Below, one piece after another: positions 1 to 8,633 of a stretch of 64,000 nt of DNA (positions are counted from its first letter, which is position 1; each line of letters opens with the position of its first letter). The position numbers and the translations under genes are program-made. Source of the DNA: Hydrogenophaga taeniospiralis (GTDB taxonomy: Bacteria; Pseudomonadota; Gammaproteobacteria; Burkholderiales; Burkholderiaceae_C); the NCBI RefSeq assembly GCF_020510445.1, contig NZ_JAHBAG010000001.1:1278501-1342500 (forward strand). Direction: 5' to 3'. The notes under the pieces were generated by a model. It saw nothing but the letters and a program-made list of their open reading frames with translations, did no database searches and was not told the DNA's origin.

Positions 1-147
1 CGCGTCAACCCGGGTTCGCCGTTCGGTGGCGTTGGAGCCTCTGGCTACGGGCGTGAGATGGGCTTTGATGCCATGCGCGAGTACACCCAGGTCAAGAGCG
101 TCTGGGTCAATGTGGACGCCCAGCTGGCGCCGCACTACCCCCGTTGA
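1..147 (+). CDS. Aldehyde dehydrogenase, C-terminal end only
   Basis: Frame 1 is open from the window edge and ends in TGA at 145-147. The 48 visible residues carry the NAD-dependent aldehyde dehydrogenase C-terminal signature (PFGGVGASGYGREMG, then YTQVKSVWV), which forms part of the oligomerisation region. The catalytic Cys and Glu lie outside the window. The gene runs straight into the maleylacetate reductase gene, so it is probably part of the same aromatic-degradation operon, oxidising an aldehyde derived from the substrate. That role is inference; the family call is firm. Confidence 0.88.
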   Translation, partial: RVNPGSPFGGVGASGYGREMGFDAMREYTQVKSVWVNVDAQLAPHYPR

Positions 148-167
148 ACCAGATTGGCGCGACGACC

Positions 168-1229
168 ATGCATTCCTTCATCTACAGCGCTCTGCCGTCC
201 CGGGTGATCTTTGGCTGCGGCAGCCTGCAGCAAGTCCGACAGGAAGTGGAGGCCCTGGGTGCTACCCGAGCGCTCGTACTCTGCACGCCGGAACAGGTGA
301 CACTGGCTCAACAGGTCTCGGACTTGCTGGGTGACCGCTCGGCGGGACTGTTCGACCGCGCGGTGATGCACGTGCCGATAGAGACCGCCCGTGAAGCTCG
401 GGATGTCGCTCAACGGCTGGGTGCGGATTGTGCCGTCGCCGTTGGCGGTGGATCAACGACCGGCTTGGGCAAGGCCATCGCGCTGGAGTCGGGATTGCCG
501 ATCCTGGCCATCCCGACGACCTATGCAGGTTCGGAAATGACGCCGATCTATGGCATCACCGAATCGGGGCTCAAGAAGACCGGCAAAGATGCTCGTGTCT
601 TGCCAAAAACCGTCATCTATGACCCTGAGCTGACCCTTGGCTTGCCCATTGGCATGAGTGTGAGCAGCGGCATCAATGCGATCGCACATGCAGCGGAAGG
701 ACTGTACGCACACGATGGAAATCCCATCATGAGCTTTCTGGCGGAAGAGGGCATCGCTGCGATCGGACGGGCGCTGCCACTACTGAAGCAAAAGCCGGCC
801 GATGCCGAGGCCCGAAGTGACGCGCTCTATGGCGCCTGGCTGTGCGGGTCGGTGCTGGGGCATGTGGGCATGGCGCTGCACCACAAGCTCTGCCACACCT
901 TGGGTGGCAGCTTCAATCTGCCCCATGCCGAAACGCACACCATCGTGTTGCCCCATGCGCTGGCCTACAACGCTGCGGCTGCGCCCAAGGCGATGGAGCG
1001 CATCGCGCGAGCTTTGGATGCGCAGTCCGGCCCGCAAGCGGTCTACAACCTGGCGCTTTACAACGGCGCCCCGGTCGCACTCCGTGATATCGGCATGCGC
1101 GAGGAGGACCTGGACAAGGCCTGTGACATCGCCATGCAGAACCAGTATCCCAATCCCCGTCCGCTTGAACGAGGTCCGCTGCGGCAGTTGCTGCAAAACG
1201 CTTACGAAGGCGTGAGACCCGTTGGCTAG
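168..1229 (+). CDS. Maleylacetate reductase
   Basis: 353 aa, iron-containing alcohol dehydrogenase superfamily. It reduces maleylacetate to 3-oxoadipate with NAD(P)H, the step after hydroxyquinol ring cleavage. The N-terminus MHSFIYSALPSRVIFG and the GGGSTTGLGKAIAL nucleotide-binding loop are typical of maleylacetate reductases, and the length matches the family. I chose ATG 168, which gives the family N-terminus. An in-frame TTG at 144 overlaps the preceding stop and would add 8 residues. A hydroxyquinol dioxygenase and oxoadipate CoA-transferase and thiolase genes downstream on the same strand support the assignment. Confidence 0.92.
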   Translation: MHSFIYSALPSRVIFGCGSLQQVRQEVEALGATRALVLCTPEQVTLAQQVSDLLGDRSAGLFDRAVMHVPIETAREARDVAQRLGADCAVAVGGGSTTGLGKAIALESGLPILAIPTTYAGSEMTPIYGITESGLKKTGKDARVLPKTVIYDPELTLGLPIGMSVSSGINAIAHAAEGLYAHDGNPIMSFLAEEGIAAIGRALPLLKQKPADAEARSDALYGAWLCGSVLGHVGMALHHKLCHTLGGSFNLPHAETHTIVLPHALAYNAAAAPKAMERIARALDAQSGPQAVYNLALYNGAPVALRDIGMREEDLDKACDIAMQNQYPNPRPLERGPLRQLLQNAYEGVRPVG

Positions 1230-1268
1230 CCGTGTGCATTCCCACCAACAACTCCAGGAGACAACACC

Positions 1269-2522
1269 ATGAAAATCGCACGCAGAACATTCACCCACAG
1301 CCTGGTCGCAGCCGCAACCATCGGTGCCGCCCCATGGGCATGGGCCGCAGACACCGTCAAGATCGGCTATGTGTCGCCGCAGACGGGTCCGCTCGCGCCC
1401 TTTGGTGAAGCCGACAAATGGGTCATCGAGCAGATGAAGGCTGCCTTCAAGGACGGCATCGTCATCGGCGGAAAAAAACATGCCGTTGAGATTGTTCTCA
1501 AGGACAGCCAGTCCAATCCCAACCGGGCGGGGGAGGTCGCGAACGACCTGATCCTCAAAGACAAGGTGGCCTTGATCCTCACGGCCGGAACACCCGAGAC
1601 CGCGAACCCCGTCAGCGATGCCGCCGAGCTCAACGAAATCCCTTGCATTTCGAGTGTTGTGCCATGGCAGCCATGGTTTTTTGGACGTCAGGGCGACCCG
1701 GCAAAAGGCTTTGACTGGACCTATCACATCTTCTGGGGTCTTGAAGATGTGATCGCCAATTACACCAATGGCTGGAAGTCCGTGTCGACCAACAAAAAGG
1801 TGGGTGGTCTGTTCCCGAACGATGGTGATGGCAACGCGTGGGGCGACAAGGAGTTGGGATTCCCCAAGCCCCTGCAGCAAATGGGCTTCAGCCTGACCGA
1901 TACCGGTCGTTTTCAGAACGGCACTCAGGATTTCAGCGCACAGATTGCCGCGTTCAAGCGTGCTGGCGTCGAGATCGTGACTGGCGTCGTGATTCCCCCC
2001 GATGCCAAGACCTTCCTGACCCAGGCCAAGCAGCAAGGGTTCAAACCCAAGGTCGTCACGCTGGGCAAGGCGCTGCTGTTTCCTGGCGCCATCGAAGCGC
2101 TCGGAGACCTGGGTGAAGGCCTGTCAACCGAGGTGTGGTGGAGCCCTTCCCACCCCTTCACCTCCAGTCTGACCAGCCAAAGTGCCAAGGCACTGGCCGA
2201 GGCGTACGAAGCTGGCACAAAGAAGCAGTGGACCCAACCCATCGGTTTTGCCCATGCGCTTTTCGAAGTCGCATCCGACGCCCTCAAGCGCAGCAAGTCG
2301 CTCAAAGCTGGCGACGTGCGTGACGCGGTGGCCGCGACCAAGATCAAGACCGTGGTGGGCGATGTCGCGTGGGGCGGGAAAGGCCCGTTCAAGAACGTGA
2401 GCAAGACGCCTCTGGTGCTGGGCCAGTGGAGCAAGGGAAAGAAGTTCAAGTACGAGCTGACCATCGTCAACAACGATGCCGCAAAAGCGATCCCGGTGGG
2501 TGGCGCTCTCAAGCTGAACTGA
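1269..2522 (+). CDS. ABC transporter substrate-binding protein, LivK/amide type
   Basis: 417 aa periplasmic type I binding protein (Peripla_BP_6 family). The N-terminus has twin arginines (KIARRTFTHSLVAAA) and an AWA-A cleavage site near residue 26, so it is exported, by Sec or possibly Tat. The mature part starts DTVKIGYVSPQTGPLAPFG, the usual fold start of LivK-like proteins. It heads a set of five transporter genes embedded between maleylacetate reductase and the ring-cleavage dioxygenase. The ligand is therefore likely an aromatic compound or its precursor rather than an amino acid, which is inference. A good ribosome site (ccaggagac) lies just upstream of the ATG. Confidence 0.9.
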   Translation: MKIARRTFTHSLVAAATIGAAPWAWAADTVKIGYVSPQTGPLAPFGEADKWVIEQMKAAFKDGIVIGGKKHAVEIVLKDSQSNPNRAGEVANDLILKDKVALILTAGTPETANPVSDAAELNEIPCISSVVPWQPWFFGRQGDPAKGFDWTYHIFWGLEDVIANYTNGWKSVSTNKKVGGLFPNDGDGNAWGDKELGFPKPLQQMGFSLTDTGRFQNGTQDFSAQIAAFKRAGVEIVTGVVIPPDAKTFLTQAKQQGFKPKVVTLGKALLFPGAIEALGDLGEGLSTEVWWSPSHPFTSSLTSQSAKALAEAYEAGTKKQWTQPIGFAHALFEVASDALKRSKSLKAGDVRDAVAATKIKTVVGDVAWGGKGPFKNVSKTPLVLGQWSKGKKFKYELTIVNNDAAKAIPVGGALKLN

Positions 2523-2541
2523 GCCCAGAGGTAACGCCGTC

Positions 2542-3261
2542 ATGCCACTGCTCGCTCTCCACGCCGTCAGCAAGTCCTATGGGGCAATCAAGGTCACAGA
2601 CAACATCACGTTGTCTGTGACCAAGGGCGAAACCCTTGGAATCCTGGGCCCCAACGGCGCCGGAAAGACCACGCTTTTCAACCTGATTTCGGGTGATGTG
2701 AGCGTGAACGCCGGACGGGTGGAGTACGCAGGTGAGGATGTGACAGCATTGCCGCCCCACTTGCGGTGCCGGCGGGGAATCGGCCGGAGCTATCAGGTGC
2801 CACAACCGTTCGGAAACATGAGCGTGTTCGAAAACCTGGTGACGGCCGCCAGTTTCGGAGGCGGTCAGAGTGAGCGCATGGCGTGGGATACCGCTGTTCG
2901 CATCCTTGACCAGACCGGCCTGATGCAGCACGCCAACAAGGCGGCGGGGTCGCTGACCCTGCTCAATCGAAAGCGCCTTGAGTTGGCGAGGGCCCTTGCG
3001 ACCGGGCCAGAGCTCCTGCTGCTGGACGAGATCGCTGGCGGCCTCACCGAGCACGAATCCCACGAGCTCGTCGAAGAACTCAAGCGCATCAAGGCGAGTG
3101 GCGTGACCATGATCTGGATCGAACACGTCGTGCATGCACTGCTGTCGGTGGCCGACAGGCTCTTTGTCATCAACTTCGGTCAGCAGCTGGCCGAGGGCAA
3201 ACCGAACGATGTGATGAGCAACCCCGACGTCCAGCGTGTGTACATGGGGTTGGAGGCCTGA
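2542..3261 (+). CDS. Branched-chain-type ABC transporter ATP-binding protein (LivG-like)
   Basis: 239 aa. Walker A GPNGAGKTT is near residue 36 and Walker B LLLDEIAGG near residue 155; the signature region SLTLLNRKRLE is somewhat degenerate, as in many LivG proteins. It energises uptake by the neighbouring permeases at the inner membrane. It starts 20 bp after the binding-protein gene and its stop abuts the next ATPase gene, so translation is probably coupled. LivG and LivF paralogues always occur together in this transporter class, as they do here. Confidence 0.92.
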   Translation: MPLLALHAVSKSYGAIKVTDNITLSVTKGETLGILGPNGAGKTTLFNLISGDVSVNAGRVEYAGEDVTALPPHLRCRRGIGRSYQVPQPFGNMSVFENLVTAASFGGGQSERMAWDTAVRILDQTGLMQHANKAAGSLTLLNRKRLELARALATGPELLLLDEIAGGLTEHESHELVEELKRIKASGVTMIWIEHVVHALLSVADRLFVINFGQQLAEGKPNDVMSNPDVQRVYMGLEA

Positions 3262-3262
3262 C

Positions 3263-3964
3263 ATGAGCGCAATTCTTCAAACTTCCGCGCTGAAGGCTTT
3301 TTATGGTGATGCACAGGCGCTGTTTGGCATCGATTTCGAGCTGAACGTGGGAGAGCTGGTCGCCATCATTGGTGCCAACGGTGCCGGCAAGTCCACCTTT
3401 CTCAAGTGCCTGACCGGCTTGGTCAAGACACCCGCATCGTCTGTGATGTGGAAGGGAAAAGCCATCGGCGGTTTGCCTCCGGGACACATAGTCAGCCAGG
3501 GCCTGGCCATGGTGCCCGAGGGGCGCCGCCTGTTCCCCTCACTCTCGGTCGAGGAAAACTTGCTGATGGGCGCCAACGCACGACGCAAAGGACCGTGGAG
3601 CCTGGATCGCTTGTTCAAGCTGTTTCCCATCCTCCAGGAAAAGCGCCACCTGCCCGGAACGTCGTTGTCCGGCGGACAGCAGCAGATGGTGGCCATCGGT
3701 CGGGCACTCATGAGCAACCCGGAAGTGCTTCTGTGCGATGAACTTTCTCTGGGCCTGGCGCCCATCGTGATCCGTGAGATTTACAACGCCATGCCCGCCA
3801 TCACGGCGGAGGGCATGACGGTGGTGATCGTTGAGCAGGACGTGACGATGGCTCGCAACGCGTCGCAGCGTCTGTACTGCTTTCAGGAAGGCAAGGTCTC
3901 GCTGCAGGGCGAGTCCAGCGACCTGACGCGCGAGCAGATCTCTCAAGCCTATTTTGGAGTCTGA
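3263..3964 (+). CDS. Branched-chain-type ABC transporter ATP-binding protein (LivF-like)
   Basis: 233 aa. Walker A GANGAGKST, the family motif VPEGRRLFPSLSVEENL, signature LSGGQQQMVAIGRAL and the Walker B region VLLCDELSLGLAP are all present. The ATG at 3263 lies 1 bp after the livG-like stop and gives the standard LivF N-terminus; an upstream in-frame ATG at 3236 would overlap the previous gene and add a non-family extension. It pairs with the upstream ATPase to form the nucleotide-binding dimer of the operon's importer. Confidence 0.92.
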   Translation: MSAILQTSALKAFYGDAQALFGIDFELNVGELVAIIGANGAGKSTFLKCLTGLVKTPASSVMWKGKAIGGLPPGHIVSQGLAMVPEGRRLFPSLSVEENLLMGANARRKGPWSLDRLFKLFPILQEKRHLPGTSLSGGQQQMVAIGRALMSNPEVLLCDELSLGLAPIVIREIYNAMPAITAEGMTVVIVEQDVTMARNASQRLYCFQEGKVSLQGESSDLTREQISQAYFGV

Positions 3965-3966
3965 CC

Positions 3967-4821
3967 GTGGAAATGCTTCTGCAAGGCCTTTTGCTTGGGG
4001 GCCTCTACGGCTTGTTCGCCCTCGGTCTTTCGCTCATGTTTGGCGTGATGCGACTGACCAATACCGCCCATGGTGACTTCATCATGCTGGGGTCGTTCTC
4101 GACGTTTGCGCTGGTGACCCTGGGACTTTCTCCCTGGTTCGCCCTCATCGCTGTGCTGCCCATGGCCTGGGTCTGCGGCTACGTCCTGCAACGCTATGTC
4201 CTCAACGGGACTCTGGGCAAGGACCCCTTGCCATCGTTGGTGGTGACCTTTGGTCTGTCCATCGTCTTGCAGAACCTGTTGCTCGAATTGTTTTCGGCGG
4301 ACCCCCGTTCGATCGAAACCGATGGCTTCAACACCCTGAGCTGGGCAGTGACCTACGACGTTTCGCTGGGTGCCTTGCCATTGCTCATATTCGCCTTGTC
4401 GATCCTCGCGACCGCAGGACTGCAGTGGCTCTTCAGCCATACGGCCATTGGCCGTTCGTTCCGGGCCGTCTCCGACGACCGCGAGATCTCCGAACTCATG
4501 GGGCTCAACGCACGCAAGGTGTATGCCCTGGCCACGGCCCTCGCGTTTGTCCTCGTCGCGGTGGCGGGTGCCCTGCAAGGCATGAGAACGACTTTCTCGC
4601 CATCCGATGGTCCCTTGTTGCTGCTCTTTGCCTTTGAGGCCGTGATCATCGGCGGCATGGGCAGCTTCTGGGGGACGCTGGCCGGCGCCATGTTGCTGGG
4701 CATTACCCAGCAAGTGGGTTTCCGTCTGGACCCCGGTTGGGGCATCTGGGGGGGGCATGTGATGTTCCTGGTGGTGCTGGTCGTGCGTCCGCAGGGTCTG
4801 TTCCCCAAAACCCGTGGTTGA
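3967..4821 (+). CDS. Branched-chain-type ABC transporter permease (LivH-like)
   Basis: 284 aa, strongly hydrophobic, with about eight membrane segments. It carries the LivH features LLLGGLYGLFALGLSLMFG at the N-terminus and AVIIGGMGSFWGTLAGA near the C-terminus. The GTG start at 3967 lies 2 bp after the livF-like stop, which suggests coupled translation. It forms the inner-membrane channel together with the LivM-like protein. The position inside the hydroxyquinol operon implies uptake of that pathway's substrate; this is inferred from context only. Confidence 0.9.
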   Translation: MEMLLQGLLLGGLYGLFALGLSLMFGVMRLTNTAHGDFIMLGSFSTFALVTLGLSPWFALIAVLPMAWVCGYVLQRYVLNGTLGKDPLPSLVVTFGLSIVLQNLLLELFSADPRSIETDGFNTLSWAVTYDVSLGALPLLIFALSILATAGLQWLFSHTAIGRSFRAVSDDREISELMGLNARKVYALATALAFVLVAVAGALQGMRTTFSPSDGPLLLLFAFEAVIIGGMGSFWGTLAGAMLLGITQQVGFRLDPGWGIWGGHVMFLVVLVVRPQGLFPKTRG

Positions 4822-4834
4822 TGAGGTCCCTCAC

Positions 4835-5827
4835 ATGAACATGTCTTACACAATCGTTCGCGGCACCCGAGGCAGCCAGGTCTTGCTGATTGCAGCGCTG
4901 GCCATCGTCGTCCTGGCCGCGAGCCTGCCTTGGTGGGGCGAGTCCAGCTGGATGCGCGAGTTTGTCGAGATCGCGTGCTACTTCATCTTTGCCATGATGT
5001 GGAACTTGCTGGCCGGCTATGGCGGGATGGTCTCCATCGGCCAACAGGCCTTCTTCGGCCTGGGTGGCTATGTGATGCTGATTTTGGGAAACCACCTGGG
5101 CGTCAATCCCTTCGTGGCCATCGGACTGGGTGGTCTGGTCGCCGGGCTGATTTCTGTCCCGGTGGCCTGGGTCGCCTTCCGGCTACAAGGCGGCTACTTC
5201 GCCATCGGCACCTGGGTAATCGCTGAGGTGTTTCGGCTCACATTTGCGAATATGTCGGCTGTGGGCGGTGGATCGGGCACCACGTTGACTGCTCTGCGGG
5301 GCATCGACAAAGCGACCCGCGAGTCGGTCACCTACTGGATGGCGCTGGCTTGTGTGGTGGCCGCCATCAGCCTCGTTTACCTCTTTTTACGCAGCAAGCA
5401 GGGGCTGGCCTTGCTGGCCATTCGGGACAACGAGGTCGCGGCCAGATCGCAGGGCATCGCGGTCGATCGAATGAAGCTCGCGGTCTATGCCGTAGCGGCA
5501 TTTGGTGCCGGTTTGGCGGGCGCTCTCTATTTCGTGGGCAATCTGCGCATCAGCCCCGACGCAGCCTTCAGCGTCAACTGGACAGCTTTTGCCATCTTCA
5601 TGGTGGTGATCGGTGGCATTGGACGGATTGAAGGCCCCCTCGTCGGCGCTCTGATTTTCTGGGCGCTCAACAAGGCCTTCAGCGACTATGGCACCTGGTA
5701 CCTGATGGGCCTTGGCCTGCTCGCGATCGTCGTCACGATCTTTTTCAAGCAGGGTCTGTGGGGCTTTGCCCAGCAGCGTTGGGGCTGGACCCTGTTCCCC
5801 ACCTCACGCCACTTGCTGAAAGTCTGA
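4835..5827 (+). CDS. Branched-chain-type ABC transporter permease (LivM-like)
   Basis: 330 aa from the ATG at 4835, with many hydrophobic segments. It shows the LivM core: NLLAGYGGMVSIGQQAFFGL, then RDNEVAARSQGI, and VVIGGIGRIEGPLVGA near the C-terminus. An in-frame GTG at 4814 overlaps the end of the LivH-like gene and would add seven residues; the ATG at 4835 or 4841 fits better. It completes the five-gene importer (binding protein, two ATPases, two permeases). Confidence 0.9.
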   Translation: MNMSYTIVRGTRGSQVLLIAALAIVVLAASLPWWGESSWMREFVEIACYFIFAMMWNLLAGYGGMVSIGQQAFFGLGGYVMLILGNHLGVNPFVAIGLGGLVAGLISVPVAWVAFRLQGGYFAIGTWVIAEVFRLTFANMSAVGGGSGTTLTALRGIDKATRESVTYWMALACVVAAISLVYLFLRSKQGLALLAIRDNEVAARSQGIAVDRMKLAVYAVAAFGAGLAGALYFVGNLRISPDAAFSVNWTAFAIFMVVIGGIGRIEGPLVGALIFWALNKAFSDYGTWYLMGLGLLAIVVTIFFKQGLWGFAQQRWGWTLFPTSRHLLKV

Positions 5828-5896
5828 CGCCATGTTTGCGTCCATGTTGTCCGACCTCAACGTTCGTACCTCTCTGCTCCTTGGGGGGGCACATCC

Positions 5897-6226
5897 ATGA
5901 GCCACAACGTCCCAGGCATCGCTCACATCGTGACTTGGCGCCTCAACGGTGCTACTGCAGAAGCGCGCAAACAACAGGCCCAGTTGATGGTGCAGGCGTT
6001 TGAAGCGGCTCGACCCGAAGTGCCAGGGCTTCTGCACATGCATGTCGGATCCAACGTCATCGATGCACCCGACGCCTGGGATGTGGCGCTGTACATGGCG
6101 TTTGCCTCCCGCACACACCTGGAAGCCTATCAGGCCCATCCGTCGCACCTGGCCATCAAGCAGCTGGTAGGTCCCATGCGTGTTGCTCGGTGTCAGGTTG
6201 ATTTCGAGTTACCCGGGCAGCCTTGA
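5897..6226 (+). CDS. Dabb (stress-responsive alpha/beta barrel) domain protein
   Basis: 109 aa. The sequence matches the small dimeric ferredoxin-like Dabb fold: HIVTWRLNG at the start, PGLLHMHVGSNV in the middle and DVALYMAFASRTHLEAYQAHP near the end. Such proteins sit beside many aromatic or polyketide pathways and act as cyclases, lyases or oxygenase helpers, but no function can be fixed here. It lies between the importer and the ring-cleavage dioxygenase in the same orientation. A possible 22-codon frame (5832-5900) precedes it and overlaps its start by ATGA; I do not count that as a gene. Confidence 0.82.
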   Translation: MSHNVPGIAHIVTWRLNGATAEARKQQAQLMVQAFEAARPEVPGLLHMHVGSNVIDAPDAWDVALYMAFASRTHLEAYQAHPSHLAIKQLVGPMRVARCQVDFELPGQP

Positions 6227-6292
6227 GGAATCGCAAGGCACTCTGCTTCGCGTATTCACTTCCCTGACCTCATTTCTTCTCTGGAGATCGCA

Positions 6293-7123
6293 ATGAACCA
6301 TCTGAACCAAGACTCCCTCACTCAAGCGGTGATTGAGCGCTTGGCCCATACGCCGAACCCCAGACTCAAAGAAATACTGAGTTCGCTTGTGACGCATCTG
6401 CATGCCTTCGCACGAGACGTGCACCTGACGGAAGAAGAGTGGTTCCAGGGCATCGAGTTCCTGACCGCGACCGGACAGAAGTGCACAAGCACTCGCCAGG
6501 AATTCATTCTGCTGAGCGATGTACTCGGACTGTCGATGTTGACGGTCTCGATGCAGAACGACAAGCCGCAAGGATGTACCGAATCCACGGTGTTCGGTCC
6601 CTTCCACGTGCCGAACGCGCCGCAGTATGAAAACGGCGCGGACATCGCCAACGGTGCCAGTGGCCAGCCTTGCCACGTGCACGGCTTCATCCGCGGGAAG
6701 AGCGGTGAAGCGATTGCCAACGCAACGATCGATGTCTGGCAGGCCGATGACGAGGGTCACTACGACGTGCAGAAGGAAGGCCTGGACCATGCACAGGCCC
6801 GAGGCGTTTTGCACTCACGCACCGATGGAAGCTACGACTTCAAGTCCATCGTCGCAGAGGCCTACCCCATTCCCACTGATGGGCCTGTGGGGCACATGCT
6901 GGAGGCGACACGTCGCTCGGCTTGGCGCCCGGCCCACTTGCATTTCATGATCCAGGCGCCGGGCTACCAAACACTCATCACGCATGTGTTTCGACGGGGA
7001 GACAAGTACCTGGAAGCCGACCCCGTATTTGGCGTGCGCCAGTCGCTCATCGCAGATTGGGTTCGCCAGTCGGATGGCTTGACGGACCTTGCTTTTGACT
7101 TTGTCTTGAATCCGGTGGTGTGA
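6293..7123 (+). CDS. Hydroxyquinol 1,2-dioxygenase (intradiol)
   Basis: 276 aa. The N-terminal half is the helical dimerisation domain of catechol/hydroxyquinol dioxygenases, and the C-terminal half is the intradiol beta-sandwich. The non-haem Fe(III) ligands are visible as Tyr157 (DEGHYD), Tyr191 (AEAYPIP), His215 and His217 (PAHLHFM). The stretch TESTVFGPFHVPNAP is characteristic of hydroxyquinol enzymes rather than catechol 1,2-dioxygenases. It cleaves 1,2,4-trihydroxybenzene to maleylacetate, the substrate of the reductase at the head of the operon. A ribosome site (ctggagat) precedes ATG 6293. Chlorocatechol activity cannot be excluded by sequence alone. Confidence 0.9.
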   Translation: MNHLNQDSLTQAVIERLAHTPNPRLKEILSSLVTHLHAFARDVHLTEEEWFQGIEFLTATGQKCTSTRQEFILLSDVLGLSMLTVSMQNDKPQGCTESTVFGPFHVPNAPQYENGADIANGASGQPCHVHGFIRGKSGEAIANATIDVWQADDEGHYDVQKEGLDHAQARGVLHSRTDGSYDFKSIVAEAYPIPTDGPVGHMLEATRRSAWRPAHLHFMIQAPGYQTLITHVFRRGDKYLEADPVFGVRQSLIADWVRQSDGLTDLAFDFVLNPVV

Positions 7124-7220
7124 ATCTTCGGGCTTGCCTCTGGGTTCATTTTTACCAACCGCAGGCTGCTTCATTGTCTAAGCGCATGTTCCCCGCTGGA
7201 TCATTCTCTAGAGAAACAAC

Positions 7221-7937
7221 GTGATCAACAAAATTACCCCATCCATTGCAGAAGCCCTCGCTGGCGTTCCCGACGGAGCCACCGTTCTGATTGGCGGCTT
7301 CGGTACTGCTGGCATACCCAATGAACTCATCGAAGGCCTCATCGATCAGGGCGCGCGAGACCTCACGGTCGTCAACAACAACGCGGGTAACGGTGACACG
7401 GGCCTTGCGGCATTGCTCAAGAGCGGGCGTGTGCGCAAGATCATCTGCAGCTTCCCGCGGCAAGCCGACTCCCATGTTTTTGATGCGCTGTACCGAGGCG
7501 GGAAAATTGAACTGGAGCTGGTGCCTCAAGGCAACCTGGCCGAGCGCTTGCGCGCGGCCGGGGCGGGCGTTGGCGCCTTCTTCACGCCCACAGGGTTTGG
7601 CACACAACTGGCTTTGAACGCGGATGGCAGTCCCAAGGAAACGCGCGTCATTGAAGGGCGGCCCTATGTGCTGGAGTACCCCATTCGTGGGGACCTGGCA
7701 CTCATCAAAGCCGAGCGCGGAGACCGCTGGGGCAATCTGACCTACCGCAAGGCCGCCCGAAATTTTGGCCCGGTCATGGCCACCGCAGCAGCGCGCACCG
7801 TTGCCAGCGTGCACGAAATCGTCCCGCTTGGTGCGCTCGACCCAGAAGCCGTTGTCACTCCAGGCATTCACGTCACGCATGTCGTCCAGATCGAGCGGGT
7901 GGCGACCCAGGCCGGTGGATTCAAGGTCGTGGCCTAA
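7221..7937 (+). CDS. pcaI: 3-oxoadipate CoA-transferase subunit A
   Basis: 238 aa from a GTG start. CoA-transferase family I alpha subunit: GGFGTAGIPNELIEGL near residue 25, then NNNAGNGDTGLAALL and FFTPTGFGT. With the B subunit it moves CoA from succinyl-CoA to 3-oxoadipate. PcaI and the closely related 3-oxoacid transferases (ScoA, AtoD) are hard to separate by eye. The neighbours, maleylacetate reductase upstream and oxoadipyl thiolase downstream, favour oxoadipate. The B subunit gene starts 18 bp after the stop. Confidence 0.88.
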   Translation: MINKITPSIAEALAGVPDGATVLIGGFGTAGIPNELIEGLIDQGARDLTVVNNNAGNGDTGLAALLKSGRVRKIICSFPRQADSHVFDALYRGGKIELELVPQGNLAERLRAAGAGVGAFFTPTGFGTQLALNADGSPKETRVIEGRPYVLEYPIRGDLALIKAERGDRWGNLTYRKAARNFGPVMATAAARTVASVHEIVPLGALDPEAVVTPGIHVTHVVQIERVATQAGGFKVVA

Positions 7938-7955
7938 ACAAGGAAGCAGAAGATC

Positions 7956-8633
7956 ATGAGCAACTTCACTAGACTCACCAAGGAGCATTTGGCCCGGCGC
8001 GTGGCGCTGGATATCCACGACGGTGCGACGGTCAACCTGGGCATCGGCATGCCGACACTGGTGGCCAATCACATACCCGAGGGCCGGGAGGTTGTCCTGC
8101 ACAGCGAGAACGGCATACTGGGCATGGGTCCTGCGCCAGTGTCTGGAGATGAGGATTTCGATCTCATCAACGCGGGAAAGCAGCCCGTGACGCTGCTGGC
8201 AGGCGGGTGCTTTTTTCATCATGCAGACAGCTTTGCAATGATGCGAGGCGGCCACCTGGACATCTGCGTTCTGGGTGCCTTTCAGGTCTCGGAGAAGGGT
8301 GATCTGGCGAACTGGCACACCGGCGAGCAGGGTTCCATTCCCGCTGTAGGCGGCGCGATGGATCTGGCCATTGGCGCCAAGCAAACCTGGGTGATGATGG
8401 ACCTGCTGACCAAGAGCGGCCAGAGCAAGGTGGTTGACCAATGTACCTACCCGCTCACCGGCATTGCCTGCGTGAAGCGCATCTACACCGACCTTTGCAC
8501 TTTAGAGTGCACTTCCCAGGGGCTGGTGTTGGTGGACAAGGTGGACGGGCTGAGTCATGAGGCTCTGGAACAGATGCTTGGTCTGCACGTGGCCCTGGCT
8601 ACCACCGTTACAGCGGAGGTGCAGCATGCGTGA
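7956..8633 (+). CDS. pcaJ: 3-oxoadipate CoA-transferase subunit B
   Basis: 225 aa. CoA-transferase beta subunit with the catalytic glutamate in LHSENGILGMGP (about residue 52) and the GMPTLVANHIP loop before it. The last 8 bp overlap the start of the thiolase gene, so the two are translationally coupled. It forms the heterotetramer with the preceding subunit. The function follows from the family and the operon. Confidence 0.9.
   Translation: MSNFTRLTKEHLARRVALDIHDGATVNLGIGMPTLVANHIPEGREVVLHSENGILGMGPAPVSGDEDFDLINAGKQPVTLLAGGCFFHHADSFAMMRGGHLDICVLGAFQVSEKGDLANWHTGEQGSIPAVGGAMDLAIGAKQTWVMMDLLTKSGQSKVVDQCTYPLTGIACVKRIYTDLCTLECTSQGLVLVDKVDGLSHEALEQMLGLHVALATTVTAEVQHA

Noticed and set aside
780..2036. 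Long minus-strand open frame of 418 codons over maleylacetate reductase and the binding-protein gene
   Set aside because: It spans two well-supported genes on the plus strand and has no family pattern; high-GC codon bias creates such shadows.
3949..4758. Minus-strand frame of 269 codons opposite the LivH-like gene
   Set aside because: Antisense to a clear hydrophobic permease gene; composition dominated by Gln, His and Arg.
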